Below, one piece after another: positions 52,604-62,716 of a stretch of DNA of 64,000 nt (position 1 is its first letter; the number at the start of each line of letters is the position of its first letter). The notes below the pieces were generated by a model, which was given only the letters and a program-made list of their open reading frames with translations, was not told where the DNA came from and ran no database searches. Both the position numbers and the translations under genes were made by a program. The DNA lies in the NCBI RefSeq assembly GCF_900094585.1, contig NZ_FMAG01000002.1:698007-762006 (forward strand), read 5' to 3'. The stretch is from Martinezella multihospitum. GTDB taxonomy: Bacteria > Pseudomonadota > Alphaproteobacteria > Rhizobiales > Rhizobiaceae.

Positions 52604-54372
52604 TGATCGAATTCATCGCCGTGAACATGGCGCCGGTCATGTTCGCCTCGCTCATCATTTTCCTGCTTCTGGGCTATCCCGTCGCCTTCGCGCTTGCTGC
52701 GAACGGGCTGCTGTTCTTCTGGATCGGCGTCGAGCTCGCTCCCTATTCGGGCGGCACCATCAATCTCTCATGGCCGCTCCTCAATGCTCTTCCGGATCGC
52801 TTCTGGGGCGTGATGTCGAACGACACGCTGCTTGCGATCCCGTTCTTTACCTTCATGGGCATCGTACTGGAGCGATCCGGCATGGCCGAAGATCTGCTCG
52901 ACACGATCGGCCAGCTGTTCGGGCCGATCCGCGGTGGTCTTGCCTATGCGGTGATTTTCGTCGGAGCGCTGCTGGCGGCCACCACCGGCGTCGTTGCGGC
53001 TTCGGTTATCGCCATGGGGCTGATCTCCCTGCCGATCATGCTGCGTTATGGCTATGACAGACGGGTCGCCTCCGGCGTCATCGCCGCTTCGGGCACGCTG
53101 GCGCAGATCATCCCGCCGTCGCTTGTCCTGATCGTGCTCGCCGACCAGCTCGGCCGTTCTGTGGGCGACATGTATGCCGGCGCTCTTATTCCCGGCTTGG
53201 TGCTGACCGGTCTCTACATGCTCTATGTATTGATCATGACGATCGTCAAGCCGAACTCCATGCCGGCCTTGCCGAAGGAGGCCCGTTCGCTCGGCTCCGG
53301 AGTCACCTCATTGCTCGTCGCGCTGCTGATCTGCGCTGGCGTTGCCTATGCCGCCCATGTCTACCTGACGCCGGCCTACGGCGAAAATGCCGATATTCTC
53401 GGCGCAACGGTCGGCGTCGCCTTCATCTACGTGATCGCAGTGCTCGACAAGGGGATGAAACTCAACGTGATGTCCCGGCTGGCGCAGCAGGTCATCATCG
53501 TCCTTATTCCGCCGCTGGCGCTGATCTTCCTCGTTCTCGGCACGATCTTCCTCGGCATCGCGACGCCGACCGAAGGTGGCGCCATGGGGGCGGTTGGTGC
53601 GCTGGCGATGGCTGCGGCCAAAGGCAGGCTGAACATGGAGGTCGTCCGCTCGGCACTGACCTCCACGACAAGGCTTTCGGCCTTCGTGCTGTTTATCCTC
53701 ATCGGTTCGCGCGTCTTTTCGCTGACCTTCTACGGCGTCAACGGCCATGTCTGGGTCGAGCATCTACTGGTGTCGCTGCCCGGCGGCGAGGTCGGCTTCC
53801 TGATCGCCGTCAACCTGCTTGTCTTCGTGCTGGCCTTCTTCCTCGATTTCTTCGAGCTCGCCTTCATCATCGTGCCGCTGCTTGCACCGGCAGCCGACAA
53901 GCTTGGCATCGATCTCATATGGTTCGGCGTGCTGCTCGGCGTCAACATGCAGACGAGCTTCATGCATCCGCCCTTCGGTTTCGCGCTGTTCTATCTCCGC
54001 TCGGTCGCTGCCCGCGTGCCCTATCTCGACAAGGTGACGGGTAAACAGATCGCGCCTGTCACGACAGGACAGATCTATTGGGGCTCCGTTCCCTTCGTCG
54101 GAATCCAGGTCCTGATGGTGGCGTTGACGATCATGTTTCCGCAGATGGTCATGCACTATAAGGGCGCGGGCACCGGCATCGATCCGAACACGATCAAGAT
54201 CGAGGTCCCCGGCTTCGGCATACCTAGCCAGGACAATGGCGGTGGCCTTGGCCTGCCGGGCCTGCAGCTTCCCGGAGGAAGCCCGCTGGACGACAAGCCA
54301 GCCGGGCAGGGTAGCGGCGATCAGCCGAAGCCGCCCGCCAACGATCTCAGCCAGCCGCCATCGTTCAATTAA
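52603..54372 (+). CDS. TRAP transporter large permease (DctM-type)
   Basis: The protein has 589 residues with about twelve to thirteen hydrophobic segments. RFWGVMSNDTLLAIPFFTFMG and GVLLGVNMQTSFMHPPFGFALFYLR are DctM landmarks. ATPTEGGAMGAVGALA is the conserved loop associated with ion and substrate handling. It is longer than the usual 430 residues. Extra helices in the middle (about 225-290), often seen in the mannitol/chloroaromatic subgroup, and a Gly/Pro-rich C-terminal tail (about 535-589) account for this. The binding-protein gene is not next to it but lies about 600 bases away on the other strand. Confidence 0.93.
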   Translation: MIEFIAVNMAPVMFASLIIFLLLGYPVAFALAANGLLFFWIGVELAPYSGGTINLSWPLLNALPDRFWGVMSNDTLLAIPFFTFMGIVLERSGMAEDLLDTIGQLFGPIRGGLAYAVIFVGALLAATTGVVAASVIAMGLISLPIMLRYGYDRRVASGVIAASGTLAQIIPPSLVLIVLADQLGRSVGDMYAGALIPGLVLTGLYMLYVLIMTIVKPNSMPALPKEARSLGSGVTSLLVALLICAGVAYAAHVYLTPAYGENADILGATVGVAFIYVIAVLDKGMKLNVMSRLAQQVIIVLIPPLALIFLVLGTIFLGIATPTEGGAMGAVGALAMAAAKGRLNMEVVRSALTSTTRLSAFVLFILIGSRVFSLTFYGVNGHVWVEHLLVSLPGGEVGFLIAVNLLVFVLAFFLDFFELAFIIVPLLAPAADKLGIDLIWFGVLLGVNMQTSFMHPPFGFALFYLRSVAARVPYLDKVTGKQIAPVTTGQIYWGSVPFVGIQVLMVALTIMFPQMVMHYKGAGTGIDPNTIKIEVPGFGIPSQDNGGGLGLPGLQLPGGSPLDDKPAGQGSGDQPKPPANDLSQPPSFN

Positions 54373-54380
54373 AGGCAAAA

Positions 54381-54408
54381 ATACCTTCTCCCTTTGGGGA
54401 GAAGGTAT
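54381..54408. terminator. Bidirectional terminator after the TRAP large permease
   Basis: A perfect 12-bp stem (arms 54381-54392 and 54397-54408, loop TTTG) lies nine bases after the permease stop. TTCATCTTT follows on the plus strand and TTTTGCCTTT on the minus strand, so it can serve both this gene and the convergent lipoprotein gene. Confidence 0.9.
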
Positions 54409-54464
54409 TCATCTTTGCCAAGGTACCAGCATGAGATGTTACCTAGCCCGCTTCGGGCAGCGGA

Positions 54465-54797
54465 TCATTTGCAGCCCTTGGCCTTCATCGTATTTTGAAT
54501 AGATAGGACCTTACCTTTGGTGACGGAGATGAGGCCTTCCTTATCTCCACCTGTCACGCTGGACATAGGTACGCCGACCAGAAAGACACCAAAGGCATCG
54601 CCGTTGGCGGCGTTGTTCTGTTCTTTCGAAAGGGCCGTCAGTTTTCCTTGCTCGGCATTGAGTTCTCGTGTGAGGCCTGAGCAGTCAAGGTTGGAATAAG
54701 CAGCCATTGGAATTTCTGTGGGAACAATGGCATCAGGACGTTTGGCGCAAGCGGCGAGTGGCAATAAGGCAATTACTGCAAATTGTTTTCGGTTCAT
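54465..54797 (-). CDS. Small lipoprotein of unknown function
   Basis: The protein has 110 residues from MNRKQFAVIALLPLAACAKRP; GGGGAATATT precedes the ATG. The lipobox LAAC gives a lipid-modified Cys17. The mature part starts Lys-Arg-Pro and contains a predicted coiled or helical stretch (LTRELNAEQGKLTALSKEQNNA) and a hydrophobic glycine-rich segment (GDAFGVFLVGVP). I do not recognise a family. It lies between the two parts of the TRAP transporter locus but on its own transcript. Gene-like features are the ribosome binding site, lipobox and clean terminators on both sides. Confidence 0.75.
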   Translation of the reverse strand: MNRKQFAVIALLPLAACAKRPDAIVPTEIPMAAYSNLDCSGLTRELNAEQGKLTALSKEQNNAANGDAFGVFLVGVPMSSVTGGDKEGLISVTKGKVLSIQNTMKAKGCK

Positions 54798-54928
54798 AAT
54801 ATTCCCCAGCGTTGAGACGGTAATAGCTAGCAACAACGCAGGAGAGAGTTGATCTGAATTATCAATCAACCACAGGATTTTTTGTTTCGTATGCGAAACG
54901 GAAAGTTCTTGTTTTCAGTCATCACTCT

Positions 54929-54965
54929 CTTCCAGGCGGAGCTTTGGAAAAACTCCGCCTGGAAG
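54929..54965. terminator. Strong hairpin downstream of dctP-like gene
   Basis: A perfect 13-bp stem (arms 54929-54941 and 54953-54965) with an 11-base loop lies 24 bases past the stop of the binding-protein gene. No T-tract follows on the minus strand, while the loop itself is T-rich there. It could protect the mRNA end. Confidence 0.55.
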
Positions 54966-54989
54966 AGCCTATACCCTCAATTGCACCGC

Positions 54990-56099
<1,110 letters not shown>

Positions 56100-56119
56100 C
56101 TATTACTCCCCCCGGATAC

Positions 56120-56141
56120 GAGCGGGCGGGTTCGCCCGCTC
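56120..56141. terminator. Hairpin between oligopeptidase and dctP-like genes
   Basis: A perfect 9-bp stem (GAGCGGGCG/CGCCCGCTC) with a 4-base loop lies 20 bases before the binding-protein ATG and 100 bases after the oligopeptidase stop. It lacks a T-tract. It could end the upstream transcript or fold in the binding-protein leader. Confidence 0.5.
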
Positions 56142-56241
56142 TTCGTGATCACGCCTGCAGCTAACCATGCCCCTCGACGCGTTTCAAGCGTATCGGAAGC
56201 GAGTGCAACCATTGATTTTTGTTCAGAACCTGAAGATGGGC

Positions 56242-58302
56242 CTAGAGGTTTTTGCCTTTCACGATCGTTTCCCGCAGGAAGCTGTAGCCCATGGCGGTAC
56301 GTGTCGCGCGTTCCGTCGAAGCGCCGTCACCGCCATGGCCACCCGAGCCGAATTCGTGGAACAGCGGGTGATGGCCGAGCGCTTCCAATTGCGCCGCGAA
56401 GCGCCGGGCATGCGAGGGATGAACCCGGTCGTCATTGCTCGAGCTTTCGATGTAGATCGAAGGATAGGTGGCCTCGGAGGCCGGCTTGACATTGTGCAGC
56501 GGCGAATAGCTCAGAAGATAATCGCGGTCCGCCGGATTGTCGGGATCGCCATATTCGTCGATCCAGGCTTTTCCGGCTGGGAAGACATGGAAGCGGGTCA
56601 TGTCGAGAACAGGTACCTGGCACCAGATCGCGCCGAAGTCCTGCGGATAGCGCGTCGTCATGACGCCCGTCAGCAAACCTCCATTGCTGCCGCCACTGCC
56701 GGCAATACGCGATGGTGTGGTGTAGCCGCGGGCGACGAGATCGCGGGCGACGGCGGCAAAGTCCGCGAAGGCTCGATGGCGGCCATGCCCCTTGGCGGTG
56801 CGGTGCCAGTTCGGGCCGAATTCGCCGCCGCCGCGAATATAGGCCATCACATAGGCGTTGCCTTGTTCCAGCCAGCGACCGATGACGCCGGAATAGTAGG
56901 GGCCGAGCGCCACGTCGAAGCCGCCATAGCCATATTGCAGCACCGGCAGTTCGCCCTTGGTCCAGGCTTTCGGCAGGACGATATGATAAGGCACTTTCGT
57001 CCCGTCCTCGGAGGTAGCCTCCAGCAGCAGGGACGTCATGCCCTCGCTGTCGAAATAGGTCGGCGAGCTGGCAATATGCTTGAGTTCAAGCGGTGTCCGG
57101 CGATCGCTAAGATCCAGTTGGTAGGAGGAGGGCGGCTGCAGGAAGCCCGCGCCATAGATCTGCAGCGTGTCGTCGCCGAGATGCAGATCGGAATAGAGCG
57201 GCGCGACCGACACCGTCTGAACATCCACTGGCAGAGCGATTTCCTGGATCTCGGCGTTGGCCTTGGTCAGGTCGAGGACAAACAGATGCGGCTGCATATT
57301 GTCCGAGACGATAAAGACGCACCATTCGCGCATCAGCAGGAATTGCGAAACCGATTGCCGCTCATTGGGCGAGAACAGAATGCGTCTTGCATCGGCACCG
57401 GCATCGCCGGGCTCTCGCGGCAGGGGCTGCAGGGCCAGACTGCCGGCTGGAATCCGTTCATCGGTCTTGGCAAGCCAGATCAGATGGGAATGGTTGAACC
57501 CGAATTCGATATCAGCAGGCAAGTCGATCCGTCTAAGCGAACCATCTTGATCCTCGATGAAGTGGCTGGCCCGGCCGATCTCGTGGCCTGCGCTGAAGAC
57601 CCGGATCGGTCTGGTCGCATCTCCCGTCGCAAGACCGGCGAGCTGCGGATCGAAGGTCGAACAGGAGCCATAGATGTCGCTGTCATCGGCGGCATAGAGT
57701 ACGGGCGCATCTGCTGGCGCCTGGCCGCGCTTCAGGCGGCGGCCGACGCGCGGCCAGCCGGAACGTGTTGAGGACTCGCGGTCAATGGAGCCGAAATAGG
57801 CGATTTCGTCGCGGTTGAGCCAGGTCGCGTGACTGCGCACGGCCGGCGTGTCGAAGCCGCCTTCGACGATGCTCTTCGTCTCGCAATCGAATTCGAGCAT
57901 TCGAATGGGATCGGAGCCGCCATCGGAAAGGCAAAGCAGCACGCGCGTCGGCTCCCAGGGGCAGGTGATGGCGCCGCGCCAGAGCCATTTCCTGTCCTCT
58001 TTGGCGCAGAAGGCGTCGAGATCGAAGATCGGTTCCCAGGGCGCATCGGGCAGAGGGGCAAGATCGGCCGGCAGCCGATACCAGCGACCGAGTGGATGAT
58101 CGGCGCTGCGATGAAAATCGAACAGCCAGTTGCCGCGCCGGGTCGTGGCAATCAGCCGATCCTCGCGTTCGATCATTTCCTTGATCGCGATGCGATCCGC
58201 CTCGAATTCCGGCGTCGTCAGCAGCCGTTCGGATTCCGCATCCATTTTGGCGACGAATTGCGTGGTTTGCGGATCGTCGTCGCGTTCAAGGTGGAGGTGC
58301 AT
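56242..58302 (-). CDS. Prolyl oligopeptidase-family serine peptidase (S9A)
   Basis: The protein has 686 residues without a signal peptide. The N-terminal two thirds form the beta-propeller that restricts access to folded proteins. The C-terminal alpha/beta hydrolase domain has Ser539 in GSGGSNGG, an Asp at about 624-625 in SSNDDRVHPSHA, and His656 in GSGGHGGD. AYIRGGGEFGPNWH is the family's oxyanion region. It should cleave short peptides after proline or a related residue in the cytoplasm. It sits upstream of the binding-protein gene on the same strand, with a hairpin between. Confidence 0.92.
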   Translation of the reverse strand: MHLHLERDDDPQTTQFVAKMDAESERLLTTPEFEADRIAIKEMIEREDRLIATTRRGNWLFDFHRSADHPLGRWYRLPADLAPLPDAPWEPIFDLDAFCAKEDRKWLWRGAITCPWEPTRVLLCLSDGGSDPIRMLEFDCETKSIVEGGFDTPAVRSHATWLNRDEIAYFGSIDRESSTRSGWPRVGRRLKRGQAPADAPVLYAADDSDIYGSCSTFDPQLAGLATGDATRPIRVFSAGHEIGRASHFIEDQDGSLRRIDLPADIEFGFNHSHLIWLAKTDERIPAGSLALQPLPREPGDAGADARRILFSPNERQSVSQFLLMREWCVFIVSDNMQPHLFVLDLTKANAEIQEIALPVDVQTVSVAPLYSDLHLGDDTLQIYGAGFLQPPSSYQLDLSDRRTPLELKHIASSPTYFDSEGMTSLLLEATSEDGTKVPYHIVLPKAWTKGELPVLQYGYGGFDVALGPYYSGVIGRWLEQGNAYVMAYIRGGGEFGPNWHRTAKGHGRHRAFADFAAVARDLVARGYTTPSRIAGSGGSNGGLLTGVMTTRYPQDFGAIWCQVPVLDMTRFHVFPAGKAWIDEYGDPDNPADRDYLLSYSPLHNVKPASEATYPSIYIESSSNDDRVHPSHARRFAAQLEALGHHPLFHEFGSGGHGGDGASTERATRTAMGYSFLRETIVKGKNL

Positions 58303-58351
58303 GGCTGCTCCGGATTCTATTGCTGATGGTGGCCAAGCCTCAGCAGATCAA

Positions 58352-58391
58352 AATAAGGGCGCGGAAGCAACCATGCTCCCACGCCCTTATT
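58352..58391 (-). terminator. Terminator of the polysaccharide deacetylase gene
   Basis: An AATAAGGGCG/CGCCCTTATT stem with an inner GGGAGC/GCTTCC extension is followed by TTTGATC on the minus strand, 29 bases past the deacetylase stop. Confidence 0.85.
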
Positions 58392-58420
58392 GGCCATCGA
58401 TTTTTCGCTATTGACCCGCC

Positions 58421-59314
58421 TTAGCGGACCATTTTGGTATCGGCCTGTGCGACCAGATTGGTCGCCGGAGCGGACTCGCGCTTGTATTTCAGCGTCACGA
58501 CCTTGTAGCCCTCTTTCTCCAGCCGGCTCAAGAGAACAGGCAGCATCCTGACCGTGCGCTGGTGGATGTCGTGCATCAGAACGATGCCGCGACCGCGCTG
58601 ATGGAGCTGCTTCATGGTGCGATCGACCACCGAGGCGGGCGTCGAAGTGAAGTAATCCTTGCTGTCGATATCGACATCCATGACGATCATGTCGCGGGCG
58701 GCAATCGCCGTGCGCAGGCGTTTGGAGTCAGCAAGATAGGGGAAGCGGAAGAAGGGAACGTCCGTGCCAATCGCCTTGGTGACGGCATCCTTGCCGCGGG
58801 CGATCTCGGTCATCGCCGCGTCGAAGGTCATCTTGTCGAGATCGGGATGGCGGAAGGTGTGGCTGCCGATCGCATCGCCATGTGCAAGCACCTCGCGTGC
58901 CGTCGCCGGGTGAGCCTGCGCCATTTCGCCGACCATCATGAATGCCGCTTTGACGCCGAATTTGTCGAGCGTGGCGAGGATACGTTCCGTCTTGCCGGGA
59001 GCAGGGCCATCGTCGAAGGTCAGGATGACCTCCTTGTCGGCGAGCCTGATATCCTTGAGCGACGAGACCTCCAGCGTGCGGCCGGCGAGATTGTGTGGGC
59101 CGTTCATGCCTGCCAGGTCATCCCGCATTTCGAGATCGGCGACGAGCCATTTCTTCGGCTCCATCTCCACAGGATCATTGGCCTTCAGCGGCTTGTGACG
59201 CGGCTCTTCGGCGGCATAGCTGCTCTTGAGCGACGCTTCATTGCCTGGTTTCGTGGCGCATCCTCCGAGAGCCAGAGACACGGCGAGGCCAGCCAGCAAC
59301 ACACGGTAGTTCAT
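58421..59314 (-). CDS. Lipoprotein polysaccharide deacetylase (NodB-homology domain)
   Basis: The protein has 297 residues. The lipobox LALGGC gives lipidated Cys19, so the enzyme should be attached to a membrane facing the periplasm. After a linker, the NodB/CE4 domain starts near residue 95. TFDDGP (99-104) supplies the catalytic base and metal Asp, SHTFRH (151-156) the metal histidines, FFRFPY motif 3, and IVLMHDIH the final His. All five motifs look intact. The substrate could be peptidoglycan, exopolysaccharide or another N-acetylated glycan. A CtrA-like box lies about 50-70 bases upstream of the start. Confidence 0.9.
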   Translation of the reverse strand: MNYRVLLAGLAVSLALGGCATKPGNEASLKSSYAAEEPRHKPLKANDPVEMEPKKWLVADLEMRDDLAGMNGPHNLAGRTLEVSSLKDIRLADKEVILTFDDGPAPGKTERILATLDKFGVKAAFMMVGEMAQAHPATAREVLAHGDAIGSHTFRHPDLDKMTFDAAMTEIARGKDAVTKAIGTDVPFFRFPYLADSKRLRTAIAARDMIVMDVDIDSKDYFTSTPASVVDRTMKQLHQRGRGIVLMHDIHQRTVRMLPVLLSRLEKEGYKVVTLKYKRESAPATNLVAQADTKMVR

Positions 59315-59365
59315 CAGAATCGCTCAACAATATGTCCATGAAAGTTGAGCGCATTTTCTGCAGTT

Positions 59366-59384
59366 ATGGTTAATGAACGGTTAG
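59366..59384 (-). promoter_or_regulatory. Candidate CtrA binding site upstream of the deacetylase gene
   Basis: Read on the minus strand, the site is CTAACCGTTCATTAACCAT: CTAA and TTAA separated by seven bases, seven of eight positions of the CtrA consensus TTAA-N7-TTAA, with the second half extended to TTAACCAT. It lies between the ABC-F stop and the deacetylase start. Confidence 0.5.
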
Positions 59385-59418
59385 GACTGGCCCTAATTCG
59401 TTAAGGGGCAGTAGGCTT

Positions 59419-61308
59419 TCAGCCGGCCATGGCGCTTTCATATTCCGATGAAAGTTCGAGCCACTGTTCCTCGGCCGCCGCAAGCTTTTCGGCGGCATCC
59501 GATCGCTGCTTTGCCTTCTCAGCCGCCTTTGCCGGCGCCTTCTCGTAGAGGGCGGGGTCCGCAAGTTCCACATCAAGCGCCTGAATCAGTTTCTCAAGCC
59601 TGCCGGTCAAGGATTCGATTTCGTTGATCTTCTTCTTGAGGGGCGCGAGCGAGGCACGCCGATCGGCATTGAGCTTGCGCTGATCCGCCTTGGAAACGGA
59701 ATCGTCGCCGGTATTTGCCTTGGCCTTGTCCTCTCTGGATTTCGGGCTTGCAACGACCAGGCTGCGGTATTCTTCGAGATCGCCGTCGAAGGTCGAAACC
59801 GTGCCGTCGCGCACAAGCCACAGCCGGTCGACGGTGGCCTCGATCAGATGGCGGTCGTGCGAGATCAGGATGACCGCGCCGGAATAATCGTTCAGCGCCT
59901 GGATCAGCGCATTGCGGCTGTCGATATCGAGATGGTTCGTCGGTTCGTCGAGGATCAAAAGATTCGGCGCGTCGAAGGCGGCAAGACCCATCAGCAGGCG
60001 TGCCTTCTCTCCGCCGGAGAGATCTTTGACCTGCGTGTCCATCTTCTCGGTTGCAAGGCCCATCTGCGCAACGCGGGCGCGGACCTTCGCCTCCGGCGTC
60101 TCGGGCATGCGGCGGCGAACATGTTCGACGGCCGTCTGGTTCGGGATGAGATCGTCTAGCTGGTGCTGGGCGAAAAAGCCGATCTTCAGGTTCGGCGCCA
60201 GCCTGACATCGCCGCTCTCGGCGCCGAGCCGGCCGGAAATGAACTTTGCGAAGGTCGATTTGCCGTTGCCGTTCGAGCCGAGCAGGGCAATCCGGTCGTC
60301 GGCATCGATGCGCAGGTTCAAACGCTTCAGGATCGGCTTGCCGGGCTCGTAGCCAACGGCGCCGCCATTGATCGCGACGATCGGCGAGGCCGGCTGCTTT
60401 TCTGGTTCCGGAAAGCTGAAGCCCATCACATGGTCTTCGATGACGGCGGCGACGGTGCCCATGCGTTCCAGCGCCTTGATGCGCGATTGCGCCTGCCGCG
60501 CCTTCGAGGCCTTGGCCTTGAAGCGGTCGATGAAGCTCTGCAAATGTTTGCGCGCCGCGTCGTTCTTCGCCTTCGCCTTCATCTGCAGCTCGTCGGCCTC
60601 GGCCTTCTGCCGCTCGAACTGATCGTAGGAACCGCGATAGAAGGTGAGCTTCTTCTGATCGAGATGGACGATGGAATTCACTGCCGTGTTCAGCAGGTCG
60701 CGGTCGTGCGAGATGATGATGACCGTGTGCGGATAGCGGCGGATGTAGTCTTCCAGCCAGAGCGTACCTTCAAGGTCGAGATAGTTGGTCGGTTCGTCGA
60801 GCAGCAGCAGATCCGGCTCGGAAAACAGCACGGCCGCGAGCGCCACGCGCATGCGCCAGCCGCCGGAGAAGGAGGAGGCAGGACGCTTCTGCGCCTCGTG
60901 GTCGAAGCCGAGGCCGGCCAGGATGCTGGCGGCACGCGCTTCGGCCGAATGTGCGTCGATATCGGCAAGACGTGTCTGGATATCGGCGATGCGATGCGGA
61001 TCGGTTGCAGTCTCGGCTTCCGCGAGCAGTGCGGAGCGTTCCTTGTCCGCTGCCAGGACGATATCGATCAGCGGCTCCTCGGTGCCGGGCGCTTCCTGCG
61101 CCACCTGGCCGATGCGGGCATTGCGCGGGATCGAGACCGAGCCGCTCTCGGCGGCAAAATCGCCGGTGATGATCCGGAACAGCGTCGATTTGCCCGCGCC
61201 ATTCTTGCCGACGAGGCCGGCCTTCGTGCCCGCCGGAAGCGTCACGTTGGCATGGTCGATGAGAAGGCGGCCGGCAATGCGGGCGGAAAGGTCGGAAATC
61301 GAAATCAT
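59419..61308 (-). CDS. ABC-F family ATP-binding protein (YheS-like)
   Basis: The protein has 629 residues with two ATPase domains and no membrane segment. The first Walker A is GLVGKNGAGKST (31-42), with signature SFSGGWRMR and LLLLDEPTNYLD. The second Walker A is LLGSNGNGKST, with signature DLSGGEKAR and LLILDEPTNHLD. The P-site tRNA interaction linker lies between them, rich in Lys, Ala and Arg. A C-terminal coiled coil (about 540-629) fits the YheS/Uup side of the family. ABC-F proteins bind the ribosomal E site and relieve stalling; some give antibiotic resistance. Confidence 0.92.
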   Translation of the reverse strand: MISISDLSARIAGRLLIDHANVTLPAGTKAGLVGKNGAGKSTLFRIITGDFAAESGSVSIPRNARIGQVAQEAPGTEEPLIDIVLAADKERSALLAEAETATDPHRIADIQTRLADIDAHSAEARAASILAGLGFDHEAQKRPASSFSGGWRMRVALAAVLFSEPDLLLLDEPTNYLDLEGTLWLEDYIRRYPHTVIIISHDRDLLNTAVNSIVHLDQKKLTFYRGSYDQFERQKAEADELQMKAKAKNDAARKHLQSFIDRFKAKASKARQAQSRIKALERMGTVAAVIEDHVMGFSFPEPEKQPASPIVAINGGAVGYEPGKPILKRLNLRIDADDRIALLGSNGNGKSTFAKFISGRLGAESGDVRLAPNLKIGFFAQHQLDDLIPNQTAVEHVRRRMPETPEAKVRARVAQMGLATEKMDTQVKDLSGGEKARLLMGLAAFDAPNLLILDEPTNHLDIDSRNALIQALNDYSGAVILISHDRHLIEATVDRLWLVRDGTVSTFDGDLEEYRSLVVASPKSREDKAKANTGDDSVSKADQRKLNADRRASLAPLKKKINEIESLTGRLEKLIQALDVELADPALYEKAPAKAAEKAKQRSDAAEKLAAAEEQWLELSSEYESAMAG

Positions 61309-61378
61309 GGCGCGGTTTTGGCCGAACTCTCCGCTGAAGGCAAGAGTGCGAAAGCGCTTAGGCGCCGGAGTTATGCGT

Positions 61379-61858
61379 CTATTTCGGCAGGTTCGCGCAG
61401 TTCCGCAGCCGCTCGGTCAGCTCCGTTTCGTAGAGCATGAGGTTGCTGAGCGAGGCATTGAGACTGTCGAGCGCAGCATTGGCGTGCGGGGCCGCGTCGA
61501 TCTCACGGGCAAAATGCTGCTTCTTCATCAGCCCCTTGGCGAGCTGATCCGCAACTTCGCGCAGCATTTCGGCCGCATCGTTTTCCGATTTGCGCGCCAC
61601 CAGCCCGCAATGGCTGACTAGGCGATGCTTCAGCCCGACCTCATCGAGCCCACCCTGCGAAGGCAAGGGACCGAGCGCCTCGATCTCTTCGGCAAGACAG
61701 CGGTCTTCGCCATAGAGCGCTTCGTAAAAAAGCTGATAGTTGCGCGGCAGGTTCTTGATCTTCAGCCGCGTCATGAAGCGACCGATGACCTCAAGCTCGG
61801 TTTCCGTTTCATCATCATCGATGGAATATGCCGAAACGCTTGTCTGCGAGTTCTTCAT
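61379..61858 (-). CDS. Hypothetical helical protein
   Basis: The protein has 159 residues from MKNSQTSVSAYSIDDDETET; AGCAGGC precedes the ATG. An acidic N-terminus is followed by a conserved-looking block (VIGRFMTRLKIKNLPRNYQLFYEALYG) and a largely helical remainder ending LNASLSNLMLYETELTERLRNC. There is no signal peptide, membrane helix or known catalytic motif. The layout reminds me of the N-terminal region that precedes GGDEF domains in some rhizobial proteins, but no GGDEF domain is present here and the gene ends cleanly, so I do not assign a function. It lies 70 bases upstream of the ABC-F gene on the same strand. Confidence 0.7.
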   Translation of the reverse strand: MKNSQTSVSAYSIDDDETETELEVIGRFMTRLKIKNLPRNYQLFYEALYGEDRCLAEEIEALGPLPSQGGLDEVGLKHRLVSHCGLVARKSENDAAEMLREVADQLAKGLMKKQHFAREIDAAPHANAALDSLNASLSNLMLYETELTERLRNCANLPK

Positions 61859-62008
61859 GCCTGCTTCTGACCGTGAGCTGATATATCTTATCAATCTGCA
61901 GGCTGGCAGGTTAAGGGAACATGAACAAAACGGTCTATGCACGGGCTCGCGCAACAAAATGAGGCATGCGCTCAACGCGTGAGCGAAGCTGATGAAAATC
62001 GGTTCGCT

Positions 62009-62524
62009 TCATGTTGACATCCAGCGCTGCCCTTCGCCGCGCAGGAAATGCAGGAGATCGAGTACCAGAGACGGCTTGCCCATCGACGTCAGTATCATGT
62101 GGCATTGTCCGCGGTGATGAGTGTGGTGGTTGAACATATGCGCGACCGCGAGATGAAGAGGGTGGGTGATCGCCCCTGGCCGGAGAACGGACGTATAGGT
62201 GACGTCAGCGGCTAGGGCCGCGTCATCGAGCGTCTCGATCCAGTCCATGATGTGCCGATCCTCGGCCTCGCGAGCCGAGCGAAGCTCTGCGAGATCGTCA
62301 TGCAGAACGACGCCCAGCGCGGCTGGGGTTTCGCCCGTGCCGTTGAAGCGGTGCATCCATAGCTGATCCGTCACCAGCAGATGGTTCAATGTACCGTGGA
62401 GCGAACCGAAGAAGGCGCCGCGATCCTCGTGGAATTCGGCGTCGCTAAGCTGAGCAGCGGTCTCATAGATCTGAACATTGGCCCAGCGATTATAGTCGGC
62501 AAGCATTCTGAAATGTCTGAGCAT
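62009..62524 (-). CDS. DinB-family metal-binding protein
   Basis: The protein has 171 residues forming the DinB/YfiT four-helix bundle. The metal-binding histidines are recognisable in GTLNHLLVTDQLW and in MFNHHTHHRGQCH. LADYNRWANVQIYE is the typical N-terminus. Related proteins include thiol-dependent transferases and damage-induced proteins of unknown activity. It diverges from ndk. No terminator is obvious after it apart from a weak CGCTCA/TGAGCG hairpin at about 61969-61985. Confidence 0.88.
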   Translation of the reverse strand: MLRHFRMLADYNRWANVQIYETAAQLSDAEFHEDRGAFFGSLHGTLNHLLVTDQLWMHRFNGTGETPAALGVVLHDDLAELRSAREAEDRHIMDWIETLDDAALAADVTYTSVLRPGAITHPLHLAVAHMFNHHTHHRGQCHMILTSMGKPSLVLDLLHFLRGEGQRWMST

Positions 62525-62651
62525 ATGCGTCTCCTCTTATGGTGGCGATGATGTTATCGCGAAGTTCGGTGACGGGCAGCCGCTTCGCCACCCAGCGGAT
62601 CGCGAATCGGATGCTCGGACTGTGACAGCGGCGTGAAATTGGGCGATCCCC

Positions 62652-62680
62652 CTTGTTTTCGGGCCTTGGGGCAGGTAAAG
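62652..62680 (+). promoter_or_regulatory. Possible ndk promoter
   Basis: CTTGTT (62652-62657) is followed after 17 bases by GTAAAG (62675-62680), 36 bases before the ndk start. The -10 box is poor, so this is only a candidate. Confidence 0.35.
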
Positions 62681-62716
62681 ACCGCCCACTTTTCTCTGAT
62701 TACAAGGAATGGACCC

